Shown piece after piece: positions 25,246-33,621 of a stretch of DNA of 48,874 nucleotides. Within the stretch, counting starts at the first letter, position 1. Each line of letters starts with the position of its first letter. Made by a program: the position numbers and the translations under genes. Source of the stretch: Pelagibius litoralis (GTDB lineage: Bacteria; Pseudomonadota; Alphaproteobacteria; Kiloniellales; Kiloniellaceae); contig NZ_JAAQPH010000031.1 of NCBI RefSeq assembly GCF_011683915.1, positions 1-48,874 of the forward strand, read 5' to 3'. The notes beneath the pieces were generated by a model, which had not been told where the DNA came from, did no database searches, and saw nothing but the letters and a program-made list of their open reading frames with translations.

Positions 25246-25664
25246 TTTGCCTCCTGATTACTCACATAGATCATAAATAAATCATAGATTCCGGCCAATT
25301 ATTGGGGTTTATAGAGATTTGCGCGCTTAATAAAACTAATGATTTCTATCATATTTACTTTCGTATTTAAGTGCGCTACTGGAATCATCTAAGATGACAG
25401 TGTGCTTAGGTCCCCAAGAAATAACAACCTCAAATGGCAGATTTTCGGCAGCGCATCAAAGTGTCTGTGTGCTGAGATGGTTTTGAGTGGTTGTTCTGCT
25501 CAATGCCTGACTCTGCTTATGGGAGCGACCGCCCGACAGTTGGCGGGAGGATACGACCCTTCTAGAACCAGACATAGCAACATAGCTGATCTACTATAAA
25601 TTGGGACCCGATTAAGACAGTGCTGGCTGGTCAGCCAATTTTCAAGAAGGGCGTTGGCAATCGA
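25246..25664. promoter_or_regulatory. Divergent, AT-rich promoter region between the HerA operon and Kiwa
   Basis: A 419-base gap with divergent genes on each side. The first 140 bases are AT-rich and should contain the operon promoter for the minus strand. The frame at 25402-25599 has no recognisable product. A small hairpin, CCGCC-cgacagtt-GGCGG, lies near 25528-25546. Confidence 0.4.
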
Positions 25665-26180
25665 ATGAGCGGCTTCTCGAAGTCCATCTTGTTCCTCAGT
25701 TCCTACGCACCGCTGTTCGCCATCCTGGCGATCAAGTACTACCCAGTCGATTGCCAAGTCTCTTTGTTGGCCGGCATAATGACCGTAGTTTCAATACTGT
25801 TGTTCGCCGGGCTCTTTATTGGTTTGAGCAGGACCTCTGCTCCGCAAAGCATCGAGGTTAAGACCGTAGGGCGGCGTGACAGCGAATTACTTTCCTACGC
25901 GATCACTTATTTCTTGCCATTCCTCTCTCTCGACCTGAGCAACCGCTACGACCTTGCTGCCTTTCTGCTGCTCTACGCCGTGATATGGCTGACCTACGTC
26001 CGTGCGAATGCAGTGCACATCAACCCACTTTTCCACGTCTTGGGATATCGGCTGTTCGAGATTGAAGACAAGCCAAGCGGACGGCTCGTGACCGTCATAA
26101 CAAAGTCGCCGTTTATTCGCCCAAATGAAGTGATCACCGTAAAGTTGGAGACCAGCCACTCAGTTGGGATCCAGGTTTAG
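25665..26180 (+). CDS. kwaA: KwaA: membrane subunit of the Kiwa defence system
   Basis: A 171-residue inner-membrane protein with four hydrophobic segments, around residues 5-22 (ILFLSSYAPLFAILAIKYY), 29-50, 75-90 (ITYFLPFLSL) and 94-112 (FLLLYAVIWLTYV). A soluble beta-rich tail follows. This is the size and topology of KwaA. The following gene is a DUF4868/KwaB homologue 20 bases downstream, the two-gene layout of Kiwa. KwaA is thought to sense phage attachment or injection at the membrane and recruit KwaB. The start is set at ATG 25665, with aagaagg 14 bases upstream. A GTG 15 codons earlier (25620) is possible. Confidence 0.85.
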   Translation: MSGFSKSILFLSSYAPLFAILAIKYYPVDCQVSLLAGIMTVVSILLFAGLFIGLSRTSAPQSIEVKTVGRRDSELLSYAITYFLPFLSLDLSNRYDLAAFLLLYAVIWLTYVRANAVHINPLFHVLGYRLFEIEDKPSGRLVTVITKSPFIRPNEVITVKLETSHSVGIQV

Positions 26181-26200
26181 AAGCTGCTGGAGGTAGTCCT

Positions 26201-27187
26201 ATGGCCCGCCACTCTAAGAAGGCAAGGGAACTATTAGCCGAAGTTGCGGCGTTAGACGAACATGTCACCGACGAAGACACTTGCTCTATTTCGCTCTTCG
26301 CCCCTACTGGCCCAAGGTCCGGCCCGCCGTTCCGCACTGTCGCGGTCACACCGGATCTCAGCTATAGGCTTCGTGACACGACGCTTGCCTCACTGAAGAA
26401 AGCGACAGAGGCTGCTCTCAGTGATCCGGATGGCGTCGGCCCTTACGCCTTCGACGCCCTGCCGGACCATCATATTAGCTACTTGAACGTGGACGAGGCA
26501 GACTTCGTTGGTGAGTGGTTAGATGCGATTCCAGCCGCTCTGGAACAACCTGTCTTCGACGGGGATCAAGGCTACCTCAAGAAGATCAAGCACTACACCC
26601 TCAAGTTTTCCATCGCTGACAACAAGACCTTTGTCCGGTTCAGGGCTAGAACTCCGGCGATGGCGTTTAAGAAGGGCAGGATTCACGCGATCTTCGAGGC
26701 GAACAGATTCACGCATGTGGCACCCAACATCTTGGAGTTCGACGATGTCTCGGACTTGTTGCTCTTTGAGGGCTTCTTGTTCGTCTTGAACGCTACGGGC
26801 TTTGACCGTGTCGTGGACTGCGCAGCGAAGATAAAGGAAATCGCCACCGGCTACATGAATGACGTAATGCAGCAAATCGAAGTTGCCAATGCGGATGAGG
26901 TCGTAGCAAAGCTTTCTGAAGACGGAGCTTTCTCGAAGAAGGTGTTGAGCATGGAACGGCTAAACATCACCGCCCAAATCACTGGCGCGGACTTGGCGAA
27001 GGTGATTGATGATTTTGGGGTGGACATAGGGTACAAACTCGAAGGGGATCGCATCAAACTCATGCTCAATCCAGACGACAGGAGCCAGATGTGGAGGTTC
27101 CTCCGTCTCTTGTCACTTGACCATGTCGAGGCAGCGGCCACGAGGGAGAAATTCGTCACCCACGGCGCCAAGCGTCCCGTTGGTTGA
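26201..27187 (+). CDS. kwaB: KwaB: DUF4868 protein of the Kiwa defence system
   Basis: A 328-residue DUF4868-family protein. The conserved core includes AFKKGRIHAIFEANRF and LLLFEGFLFVLNATGFDRVV (about residues 155-210), which I recognise as the KwaB signature region. A good ribosome site, ggagg, lies eight bases before the ATG. In characterised Kiwa, KwaB forms dimers that associate with the KwaA membrane complex, bind DNA and block phage replication or transcription. It is the last gene before the att copy at 27360, so Kiwa sits at the right edge of the defence segment. Confidence 0.88.
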   Translation: MARHSKKARELLAEVAALDEHVTDEDTCSISLFAPTGPRSGPPFRTVAVTPDLSYRLRDTTLASLKKATEAALSDPDGVGPYAFDALPDHHISYLNVDEADFVGEWLDAIPAALEQPVFDGDQGYLKKIKHYTLKFSIADNKTFVRFRARTPAMAFKKGRIHAIFEANRFTHVAPNILEFDDVSDLLLFEGFLFVLNATGFDRVVDCAAKIKEIATGYMNDVMQQIEVANADEVVAKLSEDGAFSKKVLSMERLNITAQITGADLAKVIDDFGVDIGYKLEGDRIKLMLNPDDRSQMWRFLRLLSLDHVEAAATREKFVTHGAKRPVG

Positions 27188-27359
27188 CGTATCTCGTGGT
27201 GGATGCTTTTTGAGTTTTCCCTAAATCAGTGTGCCACAGGGTTCACCTCGGGATGATTCTCAATTTTCCAAGTGACGAGCCTATTGGAAGGCTGTGCCCT
27301 TTGATACATCCGCTATCAGATCGGCACGGCAAGCGAATGTCGGTTTCGGTGGTTGCAGG

Positions 27360-27371
27360 CCCCCGCAACCA
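27360..27371 (+). other. att core copy: 3' end of tRNA-fMet (exact 12 bp)
   Basis: cccccgcaacca is identical to 115-126 of the tRNA gene. The preceding bases ggttgcagg make GGTTGC/GCAACC a short inverted repeat around the core. It separates the defence segment from the catabolic segment. A terminator begins ten bases later. Confidence 0.75.
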
Positions 27372-27380
27372 AACGTGACA

Positions 27381-27405
27381 AAGCCACCCTCCGGGTGGCT
27401 TTTTT
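27381..27405 (+). terminator. Rho-independent terminator next to the att core
   Basis: AAGCCACCC-TCC-GGGTGGCTT followed by T residues to 27405. It is a textbook hairpin plus T-tract and ends plus-strand transcription from kwaAB. Confidence 0.93.
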
Positions 27406-27655
27406 GCGTCCCGGGCGGGGGGCTCAGAACTCGGGCTCTTTTCCCTTGAAAGCTGGAGCTGAGGGCTTGAGAGCAACCTTGGCGCCACCTAAGCGCAAAC
27501 AAGGTCCAAGAGAGCCAAAGGCGAACGAAAAGAGTGCAGATCCAAATCCTCTCTCTGAAACAAATAGAATGGCTGCGGGCAGCAATGAAGAAGTATCAAA
27601 TTGCAATGCCGCTTTATCTGCAAGATTGACTGAGCCTGTTGCGTCGAGTCTGTCG
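27406..27655. other. Intergenic stretch downstream of the catabolic operon
   Basis: No gene is recognised. Open frames on both strands (27353-27886 plus, 27843-27424 minus) are shadows without motifs. The minus-strand catabolic operon ends here, and the terminator at 27381-27405, a near-perfect palindrome, may also serve it weakly. Confidence 0.4.
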
Positions 27656-28327
27656 CTATCCCTCAATGAGCTCGGCCGCAGTTCTTGCCACGGCTGTAAT
27701 GGCGAGCACAACCGGGCGGCCTGTAGCTTTGCGGATGATGGTCTTGGTTTCCAGAGTATAGCTGACGCAATCGAGAAGAATGATATCTGGCGGGGTTTCA
27801 GCGAAGATGGCAGATGCAGCCTGCGCTTCGATTGCTGTAGCATTCGGCGACAGCGCTACCGCTGTTGTCTTGTATCCTGCAGCTGACCATCGTTTTTCGG
27901 TTGCCGGGATCTGAGATTGCAATGGCGAAAGCACGCCCAGATGCCCGCCCGATTGCAGACCATTGACGAAACTACGAATAATCCGTGAGGGCAAAAGGAT
28001 CGGCCGACTTTCCCACTCCGGAAATGCGCCAGTACAAAGAGCGACGACAGCTCTCGCTCCGGATTGTTCCAAGCAATCCAGTTGGGTAGTTCCATGGCGC
28101 ACGACTGCGGCTTTTGAAAGTGAAACGCCTTCGCCGTTGGGCAATCGCGTGAAAATGCCAATTTCGCCCTGGCCAGGTGCGAGCTCTGATATATCTTCGC
28201 GCTTCAAGCCATCCAGGCATCCGCGTTGTTCTATCTGAATGCCGGGAACAAGTCGGTGAAACTCCTGCTCGACTTCTGGCCGCGGACTTTGTCCGACAAC
28301 GAGAATGCCAAGTTTCTCTCTGGTCAT
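27656..28327 (-). CDS. AroM family protein
   Basis: A 223-residue AroM-family protein (start ATG 28327, beginning MTREKLGILVVGQSPRPEV). The N-terminal GQSPRPE and the ALCTGAFP segment are typical of the family, and the ILLDCVSYTLE/VVLAIT region forms the second half of an Asp/Glu racemase-like fold. No biochemical role is established for AroM. Homologues often lie beside DUF917, hydantoinase/oxoprolinase and dipeptide-transporter genes, exactly as here, which suggests a racemase or hydrolase step in the same pathway. It is the last gene of the minus-strand operon, 31 bases after the amidase gene. Confidence 0.85.
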   Translation of the reverse strand: MTREKLGILVVGQSPRPEVEQEFHRLVPGIQIEQRGCLDGLKREDISELAPGQGEIGIFTRLPNGEGVSLSKAAVVRHGTTQLDCLEQSGARAVVALCTGAFPEWESRPILLPSRIIRSFVNGLQSGGHLGVLSPLQSQIPATEKRWSAAGYKTTAVALSPNATAIEAQAASAIFAETPPDIILLDCVSYTLETKTIIRKATGRPVVLAITAVARTAAELIEG

Positions 28328-28358
28328 GGTTGTGTCCGTTCCGTGGTTGCGTTCACTG

Positions 28359-29780
28359 TCAAACATCAGGATTCATCCGGTAACATTCTGTCGCTTTTTC
28401 ATAGGAATGCGCGATTTGCAGAAGTTCCCAATCCTTATGCAGGCGCCCTGTGATCATCATGCCGAGCGGCAAGCCGGATGATGAAAACCCGCAGGGTACG
28501 GAAATCGAAGGGTGGCCGGTGAAATTGAAGATCGAGGTATTTTTCCAGACTTGTCGGGTGTAACCGTCGGGAAGATCCGATAGGGGCGCTGGAACAAACC
28601 GAGACGTCGGCGCGATCAGTACATCAACTTTTGAAAAGAGCGATTCGACCCGGCCTCTGAATCCCTCTCGAAAATGCTGCGCGTTGATATACCTGACCGT
28701 TTCCGTCGTCAGTCTGGCTTGCAGTGATCGGCGAACCCGGTCACTGAATTTCTCTGGATGCCTGGCAAGAGCCTCCTCATGAATGGCTGCAGCTTCAACG
28801 AATGTCGCCTCAACAGCAGCAAAGGCTTCTTCGAGATCCGGAATATCCATTTCGATGATCGTTGCGCCAAGTTCTTCCATTTTGGCTAGCGCTTCTTCAA
28901 TCCTGTCCAGGATATCTGGGGCGCATTCGAAAAAGTACCGTCTGATCACAGCAATCTTCGTTCCGCCGAGACCTGGATGTGTGGTTGGCTGAAAAATCAT
29001 CTCCGGCACATGGACTGAGTAAGGATCAGTTGGATCATGGCCAGCAATGGCTTGCAGTACGATCGCGGCATCTTCCGCAGTTCGGGTCAAAGGGCCGACG
29101 TGATCGAGTGACCACGCCAGAGGCTGGACCCCCGCTTTGCTGACAAGCCCGAATGTTGGCTTAAGCCCGACGATGCCGCAACAATGGGCGGGATGTCTGA
29201 TGGAGCATCCCGTGTCCGTCCCGATAGCGGCAAAAGCAAGACCTGCAGCAACTGCGCTTGCGGAGCCGCTGCTCGACCCACCAGTGTCATGGCCCGCCTT
29301 CCATGGATTGTCCACCGCCCCGAAAAAGGGATTCTCGCCGGTGACACCCGAGGCAAGTTCATAAAGGCCCGTTTTGCCCAAAAGAACGGAACCGGCATCC
29401 CGCAAACGCTCGACAACCGTCGCGTCGTGGTCTGGAATATGATCTCCATACAGCTGCGAGCCGGACGTTGTCCGAATACCCTGTGTCGCCAAAATGTCTT
29501 TGACCGCGACCGGAATACCGTGAAGCGCTCCACGGTCATGCCCCTTGCCGAGTTCCGCGTCGGCTTTGCGGGCCTGTTCGCGTGCAAGATCTGCGGTGAC
29601 CGTGATGAAGGCATTGAACTTTGTGTTCAGGCGATCAATGCGTGCCAGAATGTATTCGGTCAGGTCTAAGGATGTGACTTCGCCCGACCGCAGCATTCGG
29701 CCGATCTCCGAGATCGCTTTGTAATGAAGTTCCAGTGTGTCACTGCAGCCTGCCGATGCTTTCATGCTGGCAGCAGACAT
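28359..29780 (-). CDS. Amidase-signature family hydrolase
   Basis: A 473-residue amidase. The Ser-cisSer-Lys triad is visible: Lys94 in PVAVKDI, the serine cluster of DTGGSSSGSA (about 169-171), and the nucleophile in GTDTGCSIRHPA (Ser193). The usual GGSIR has become GCSIR, a minor oddity just before the nucleophile. These enzymes hydrolyse amide bonds in amides, carbamoyl compounds or cyclic-imide products. The ATG at 29780 overlaps the LysR stop by one base, and a GTG three bases earlier is an alternative. Together with the peptide-type importer, HyuA and DUF917 it suggests hydrolysis of an imported amide. The substrate cannot be told from sequence. Confidence 0.9.
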   Translation of the reverse strand: MSAASMKASAGCSDTLELHYKAISEIGRMLRSGEVTSLDLTEYILARIDRLNTKFNAFITVTADLAREQARKADAELGKGHDRGALHGIPVAVKDILATQGIRTTSGSQLYGDHIPDHDATVVERLRDAGSVLLGKTGLYELASGVTGENPFFGAVDNPWKAGHDTGGSSSGSASAVAAGLAFAAIGTDTGCSIRHPAHCCGIVGLKPTFGLVSKAGVQPLAWSLDHVGPLTRTAEDAAIVLQAIAGHDPTDPYSVHVPEMIFQPTTHPGLGGTKIAVIRRYFFECAPDILDRIEEALAKMEELGATIIEMDIPDLEEAFAAVEATFVEAAAIHEEALARHPEKFSDRVRRSLQARLTTETVRYINAQHFREGFRGRVESLFSKVDVLIAPTSRFVPAPLSDLPDGYTRQVWKNTSIFNFTGHPSISVPCGFSSSGLPLGMMITGRLHKDWELLQIAHSYEKATECYRMNPDV

Positions 29781-30724
29781 CACCGAAGGTCCAATCCATC
29801 CGAGAGAATTGCATTTCGTTCCAGAAAGGCAAGAAGTTCGCGTTCTGCATGGGTAAAGTGGCGTTCAGAATCAAGTACCGCGAAGAGATCGACCACCGGA
29901 TTGGGTTCCGGCAACGGGATCTCCCAGAGATCCGAAGCGTGTTCCCTGGCATGATGGGTCGCCATACAGCCGATTGCCGATGTGTGACGGAGCATATCGA
30001 TCAGGTCGATGATACTGCTGGTCGTGGCGACCATGGTTTCGCCGATGGAGTGGCGCGCTCTGTAGCGCACGATTTTAGCAAGAGGGCCTGTCAAAGTTTC
30101 CCCATCGAATCCGACCGTGTCGGAGGTGGCCAGGATAGCCGGGTCTGGCTGCTCTACCTGGTACGATGGATGCTCAGGTCCGCAGAAAAAGCCGAACTCC
30201 TGACCGCTCAATTTGTAAGCCCTCAACTGCGGCGCTGTTTCAAGGCGCGTGCAAAAACCCAAAGACGCCGCCCTTTGCAGCAGCGCGCGAACAACTTCCG
30301 AACATTGGGTCGATGTGATGGAAAAAGTAATGGCAGGATGCTGTTTGCGAAATTGTGCGAGTAGAGCGTTCAGGAAACTGACATCGAGATGGCTGGAACG
30401 AAAAATGACAATATTGCCGGAAAGAACCTGATCGCTGTGCTCCCCCAAGGCATTCAACCGGACCACGCCGCCATACATTTCAAGGGCTTCGCGATAGACG
30501 GTCTCACCGTCGCTGGTGATCGTAAAAACGCGACCTGATCCGCGTTCGACCAATTGAGTTCCCAAACGCTCTTCCAGTCGGCGCAACGCAGCGCTGATCG
30601 ACGGTTGGGTCACATTCAGCCTTTGTGCTGCGCCGGTGATAGAACGTTCCTGTACGATCACCATGAAAGTGCGAAGCAGGTTCCAATCGAGTTGATTGGC
30701 GAGACGATCAAGCTGAAAACTCAT
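29780..30724 (-). CDS. LysR-family transcriptional regulator
   Basis: A 314-residue LysR-type regulator. The N-terminal winged helix-turn-helix reads LLRTFMVIVQERSITGAAQRL, then QPSISAALRRLEERLG (given in pieces), followed by a type 2 periplasmic-binding-like effector domain. The start is set at ATG 30724, which overlaps the stop of the ABC ATPase gene (ATGA). An upstream extension of 19 codons is unlikely. It is unusual in being embedded within the operon rather than divergent from it. It probably senses the transported compound and activates the promoter before the binding-protein gene or the divergent DUF917/hyuA pair. Confidence 0.9.
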   Translation of the reverse strand: MSFQLDRLANQLDWNLLRTFMVIVQERSITGAAQRLNVTQPSISAALRRLEERLGTQLVERGSGRVFTITSDGETVYREALEMYGGVVRLNALGEHSDQVLSGNIVIFRSSHLDVSFLNALLAQFRKQHPAITFSITSTQCSEVVRALLQRAASLGFCTRLETAPQLRAYKLSGQEFGFFCGPEHPSYQVEQPDPAILATSDTVGFDGETLTGPLAKIVRYRARHSIGETMVATTSSIIDLIDMLRHTSAIGCMATHHAREHASDLWEIPLPEPNPVVDLFAVLDSERHFTHAERELLAFLERNAILSDGLDLR

Positions 30725-31698
30725 GCGCTGGCATGATCGAGCAAATGGCAGCGGGCGCGACTTCTGGCGGTCGCTGTCCAACCGGGGTCATCGACATTGC
30801 ATTTACCGCCGATGGCATAAGAACAGCGCGGGTGAAACGCGCATCCGGTTGGAAAATCGACCGGACTCGGCAGGTCGCCTTGTAGATGAATACGTCCATT
30901 GTTTCGCTCCGCCTGGGGTAACGGAACGGCGCTCAGCAGTGCTTGCGTGTAAGGGTGCTGCGGGTTTGCAAAAACCTGTTCAACAGGTCCCTCCTCGACA
31001 ACGCCGCCCAGATACATGACCACCACGCGTTGGCACAAAAACCGAACGACGGCGAGGTTGTGTGAGATGAACAGCGAGGTCATACGCGGCCTCTCCGCAT
31101 GAAGTTCCTTCAGAAACTCCAGGATCTGCGCCTGCACCGATACGTCCAGCGCGCTTGTCGGCTCATCAAGAATGAGCATGTCCGGATCAACCGACAAGGC
31201 CCGGGCGATCGCAACTCTTTGCTTCTGACCGCCTGACAATTCATGCGGGTATCGATGCTGGAATTGAAATGGGAGGCCAACCCGTTCGAGCAATCGGCCA
31301 ACGGTTGTTGAGAGTTCCGCTCCTCTTTGCTTCGAGTGAATACGCAACGGCTCACCAACGATGTCTCGGATTGTCATGCGCGGATTAAGCGAGGAATGCG
31401 GATCTTGAAAAATGACCTGCGCCTTGGTCCGGATTGGCTTGAGCTGTCGACGTGTTGCGTTGGTTATGTCCACTCCATCGATTAGAACGCGCCCAGCGGT
31501 TGGCTTTATCAAACGAACTGCAGCCTTGCCGACAGTCGATTTTCCCGATCCGCTCTCGCCAACAACACCGACAATCTCGCCGGAATAAAGTGTGAGCGAG
31601 ATACTGTCGACCGCGCGCACCAAGCCGCCCTTGGTCGGAAAATGGACCTGAAGGTCTTGCAGGTCCAGCATCGGTTTCTCGGTCATTGGGTCATGCAT
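30721..31698 (-). CDS. Dipeptide/oligopeptide ABC transporter ATPase (DppF/OppF type)
   Basis: About 325 residues. It has Walker A GESGSGKST, signature LSGGQKQRVAIARAL, Walker B MLILDEPTSALD and switch histidine in SHNLA. The C-terminal oligopeptide-transporter extension has cysteines (GCAFHPRCSYAIGGKC). It energises import with its DppD-type partner. The precise start is uncertain. ATG 31698 overlaps the DppD stop by eight bases, and ATG 31686 is an alternative. Its stop overlaps the LysR start. Confidence 0.92.
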   Translation of the reverse strand: MHDPMTEKPMLDLQDLQVHFPTKGGLVRAVDSISLTLYSGEIVGVVGESGSGKSTVGKAAVRLIKPTAGRVLIDGVDITNATRRQLKPIRTKAQVIFQDPHSSLNPRMTIRDIVGEPLRIHSKQRGAELSTTVGRLLERVGLPFQFQHRYPHELSGGQKQRVAIARALSVDPDMLILDEPTSALDVSVQAQILEFLKELHAERPRMTSLFISHNLAVVRFLCQRVVVMYLGGVVEEGPVEQVFANPQHPYTQALLSAVPLPQAERNNGRIHLQGDLPSPVDFPTGCAFHPRCSYAIGGKCNVDDPGWTATARSRARCHLLDHASA

Positions 31699-32680
31699 GC
31701 TGCATTGTATCTTCAACTGCGATGCAGGCCACCTTGTGCTGCTTGCCGATATATTTTTGGCCGATGCGACCCTTCAGACAGGATTCGGTTACATGAGGAC
31801 AGCGCTCGGCGAAGCGGCATCCCGGTGGCGGTGCATAGAGATTGGGCAGCGACCCGGAAATGCCTTCGAGTTTGTTTGCCGGGCGGAGCGGATGCGGTAC
31901 GGAAGCCAGAAGCCCTCGGGTATAGGGATGCAACGGATCATCAAATATCTCAGCGACCGGCGCGTCCTCCACGATCTGTCCGGCATACATCACGGCGACC
32001 CGCGAGCAGACCTGCGATACAACGCCAAGGTCATGGCTGATCATGATGAGTGAGATTCCCATGTCTTCGACAAGCTGGGCGATCAGATCAAGGATCTGTG
32101 CCTGAATGGTAACATCGAGCGCAGTGGTTGGTTCATCGGCAATCAAAAGTTTTGGCTCGGCGGCAAGCGCCATCGCAATCAGAACGCGCTGTCGCATTCC
32201 GCCCGAAAGCTGATGCGGGTAGCTTTCGAACTGGCGCAGCGGGTTTGGCAGCTGCACTTTCTCGAGCATGGTCAGAGCAAGCTCTCGCGCTCTTCTTTTG
32301 CCAAAGCCGCGCCCTTTCTGGGCGCAGATTGCATCCACCAATTGCGTGCCGATCTTGAAGACCGGATTGATGAAAGTCATCGGATCCTGGAAGATCATTG
32401 CAATGTCACGACCGCGCATGGCGCGCTGCTCTTTGGGTGAAAGCCCCAGAATCTCGCGCCCTTCGAATAAGACGGAGCCGGAACTGATCCGCGCCGGAGG
32501 CGATGGTACAAGACCGAAAGCAGCGCGGGTGAGAACCGATTTGCCGCAGCCGGTTTCCCCCACCAGTCCCAGCGCCTCACCAGGAGCGACAGCGAGCGAG
32601 ACATGATCAATGGCCTGGTACACACCATCAAAGGTATGAAACTCAAGCGCAAGATCACGAATGGCCAGAAGCGATTCCAT
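31691..32680 (-). CDS. Dipeptide/oligopeptide ABC transporter ATPase (DppD/OppD type)
   Basis: 329 residues from ATG 32680, which overlaps the permease stop by one base (TAATG). Motifs are Walker A GETGCGKS, signature LSGGMRQRVLIAMAL, Walker B LLIADEPTTALD, SHDLG, and the C-terminal PPPGCRFAERC cysteine extension of Opp/Dpp ATPases. It forms the heterodimeric motor with the DppF-type protein. Longer starts upstream would run into the permease gene and are rejected. Confidence 0.93.
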   Translation of the reverse strand: MESLLAIRDLALEFHTFDGVYQAIDHVSLAVAPGEALGLVGETGCGKSVLTRAAFGLVPSPPARISSGSVLFEGREILGLSPKEQRAMRGRDIAMIFQDPMTFINPVFKIGTQLVDAICAQKGRGFGKRRARELALTMLEKVQLPNPLRQFESYPHQLSGGMRQRVLIAMALAAEPKLLIADEPTTALDVTIQAQILDLIAQLVEDMGISLIMISHDLGVVSQVCSRVAVMYAGQIVEDAPVAEIFDDPLHPYTRGLLASVPHPLRPANKLEGISGSLPNLYAPPPGCRFAERCPHVTESCLKGRIGQKYIGKQHKVACIAVEDTMQHA

Positions 32681-33621
32681 TATGACCTCTGCCTGGGGTC
32701 GAGCATGTCTCGCAATCCGTCGCCAACGAGGTTGAAGCCCAGCACGGTCAAATAGATGGCCAATCCCGGAAACAGCGAATACCACCACCAGTCGGGCAGG
32801 TAATTCTTACCAATGGAAATCATTGCGCCCCATTCCGGGTAAGGTGGCTGCGCGCCAAGCCCCAGAAACCCTAGGCTGGCCGCGCCCAAGATTGCCATGC
32901 CCATATCCATGGAAGCCTTGACGACGATGGGCGACATGCAATTTGGAAGGACATGCACGAAGACGATCCGGAGCTCCGATGCGCCGATGGACCGCGCTGC
33001 TTCTACATAGGTTTCGTTGCGGATGGACAGCGCTTTGGATTGCACCAACCTCACGTAGCCCGGCCACCAGACAAGACTTAGCGCGATCATGGCATTCATG
33101 ATTCCCGGACCGAGCGCCCCAACAATGGCCACAGCCAGAATGAGACCCGGAACCGAAAGGAATACGTCCGTTACCCGCATGATGGCCTCGCGGACCCAGC
33201 TGTCCGAGATGCCGGCGATCAATCCCAAGGGCACACCAATCAGCATGGCGATGCCTGTAATCGTCAGGCCAATCCAAAGCGTGGTGCGGGCCCCGACAAC
33301 CACCCGCGTATAGATATCCATCCCAACCTCATCGGTGCCGAACCAGTGTATTGCACTGGGTGGCAGGAGCTTCCGGTCGAGGTTGATGGAACCCAGGGCA
33401 TCTTCGGGAAAAGGCACAATCCATGGGCCGATCGCCGCAAGGATCAGGAAGATGACGATTATCGTGAGGCCAAGCATGGCGGAATACGACCGGCGGAACG
33501 TCGACCACATACGACGATACTCGCGAAAACGGTCGATTTCCGGGGTGCCTGGGCTATCAGGCAGGCCATTTTGATCGGCAGGCCTGCCAATGACGGGTGC
33601 GGCGGTCTCCGCAACGTTCAT
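32680..33621 (-). CDS. ABC transporter permease (DppC/OppC type)
   Basis: A 313-residue inner-membrane permease with a cytoplasmic N-terminus and about six membrane segments. The first is near residues 45-70 (LGLTIIVIFLILAAIGPWIV). The EAA-type loop is seen at YVEAARSIGASELRIVFVHVLPN (quoted in parts: EAARSIGAS and HVLPN). It overlaps the DppB-type gene by four bases. It forms the channel with the other permease. Confidence 0.93.
   Translation of the reverse strand: MNVAETAAPVIGRPADQNGLPDSPGTPEIDRFREYRRMWSTFRRSYSAMLGLTIIVIFLILAAIGPWIVPFPEDALGSINLDRKLLPPSAIHWFGTDEVGMDIYTRVVVGARTTLWIGLTITGIAMLIGVPLGLIAGISDSWVREAIMRVTDVFLSVPGLILAVAIVGALGPGIMNAMIALSLVWWPGYVRLVQSKALSIRNETYVEAARSIGASELRIVFVHVLPNCMSPIVVKASMDMGMAILGAASLGFLGLGAQPPYPEWGAMISIGKNYLPDWWWYSLFPGLAIYLTVLGFNLVGDGLRDMLDPRQRS

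Noticed and set aside
25402-25599. Short frame between the HerA operon and Kiwa
   Set aside because: It shows no domain and overlaps the likely promoter region, so it was not called as a gene.
27352-27370. GGTTGC/GCAACC inverted repeat around the att core as a terminator
   Set aside because: A true terminator with a T-tract follows at 27381-27405. The inverted repeat is better explained by the tRNA-derived core plus chance flank.
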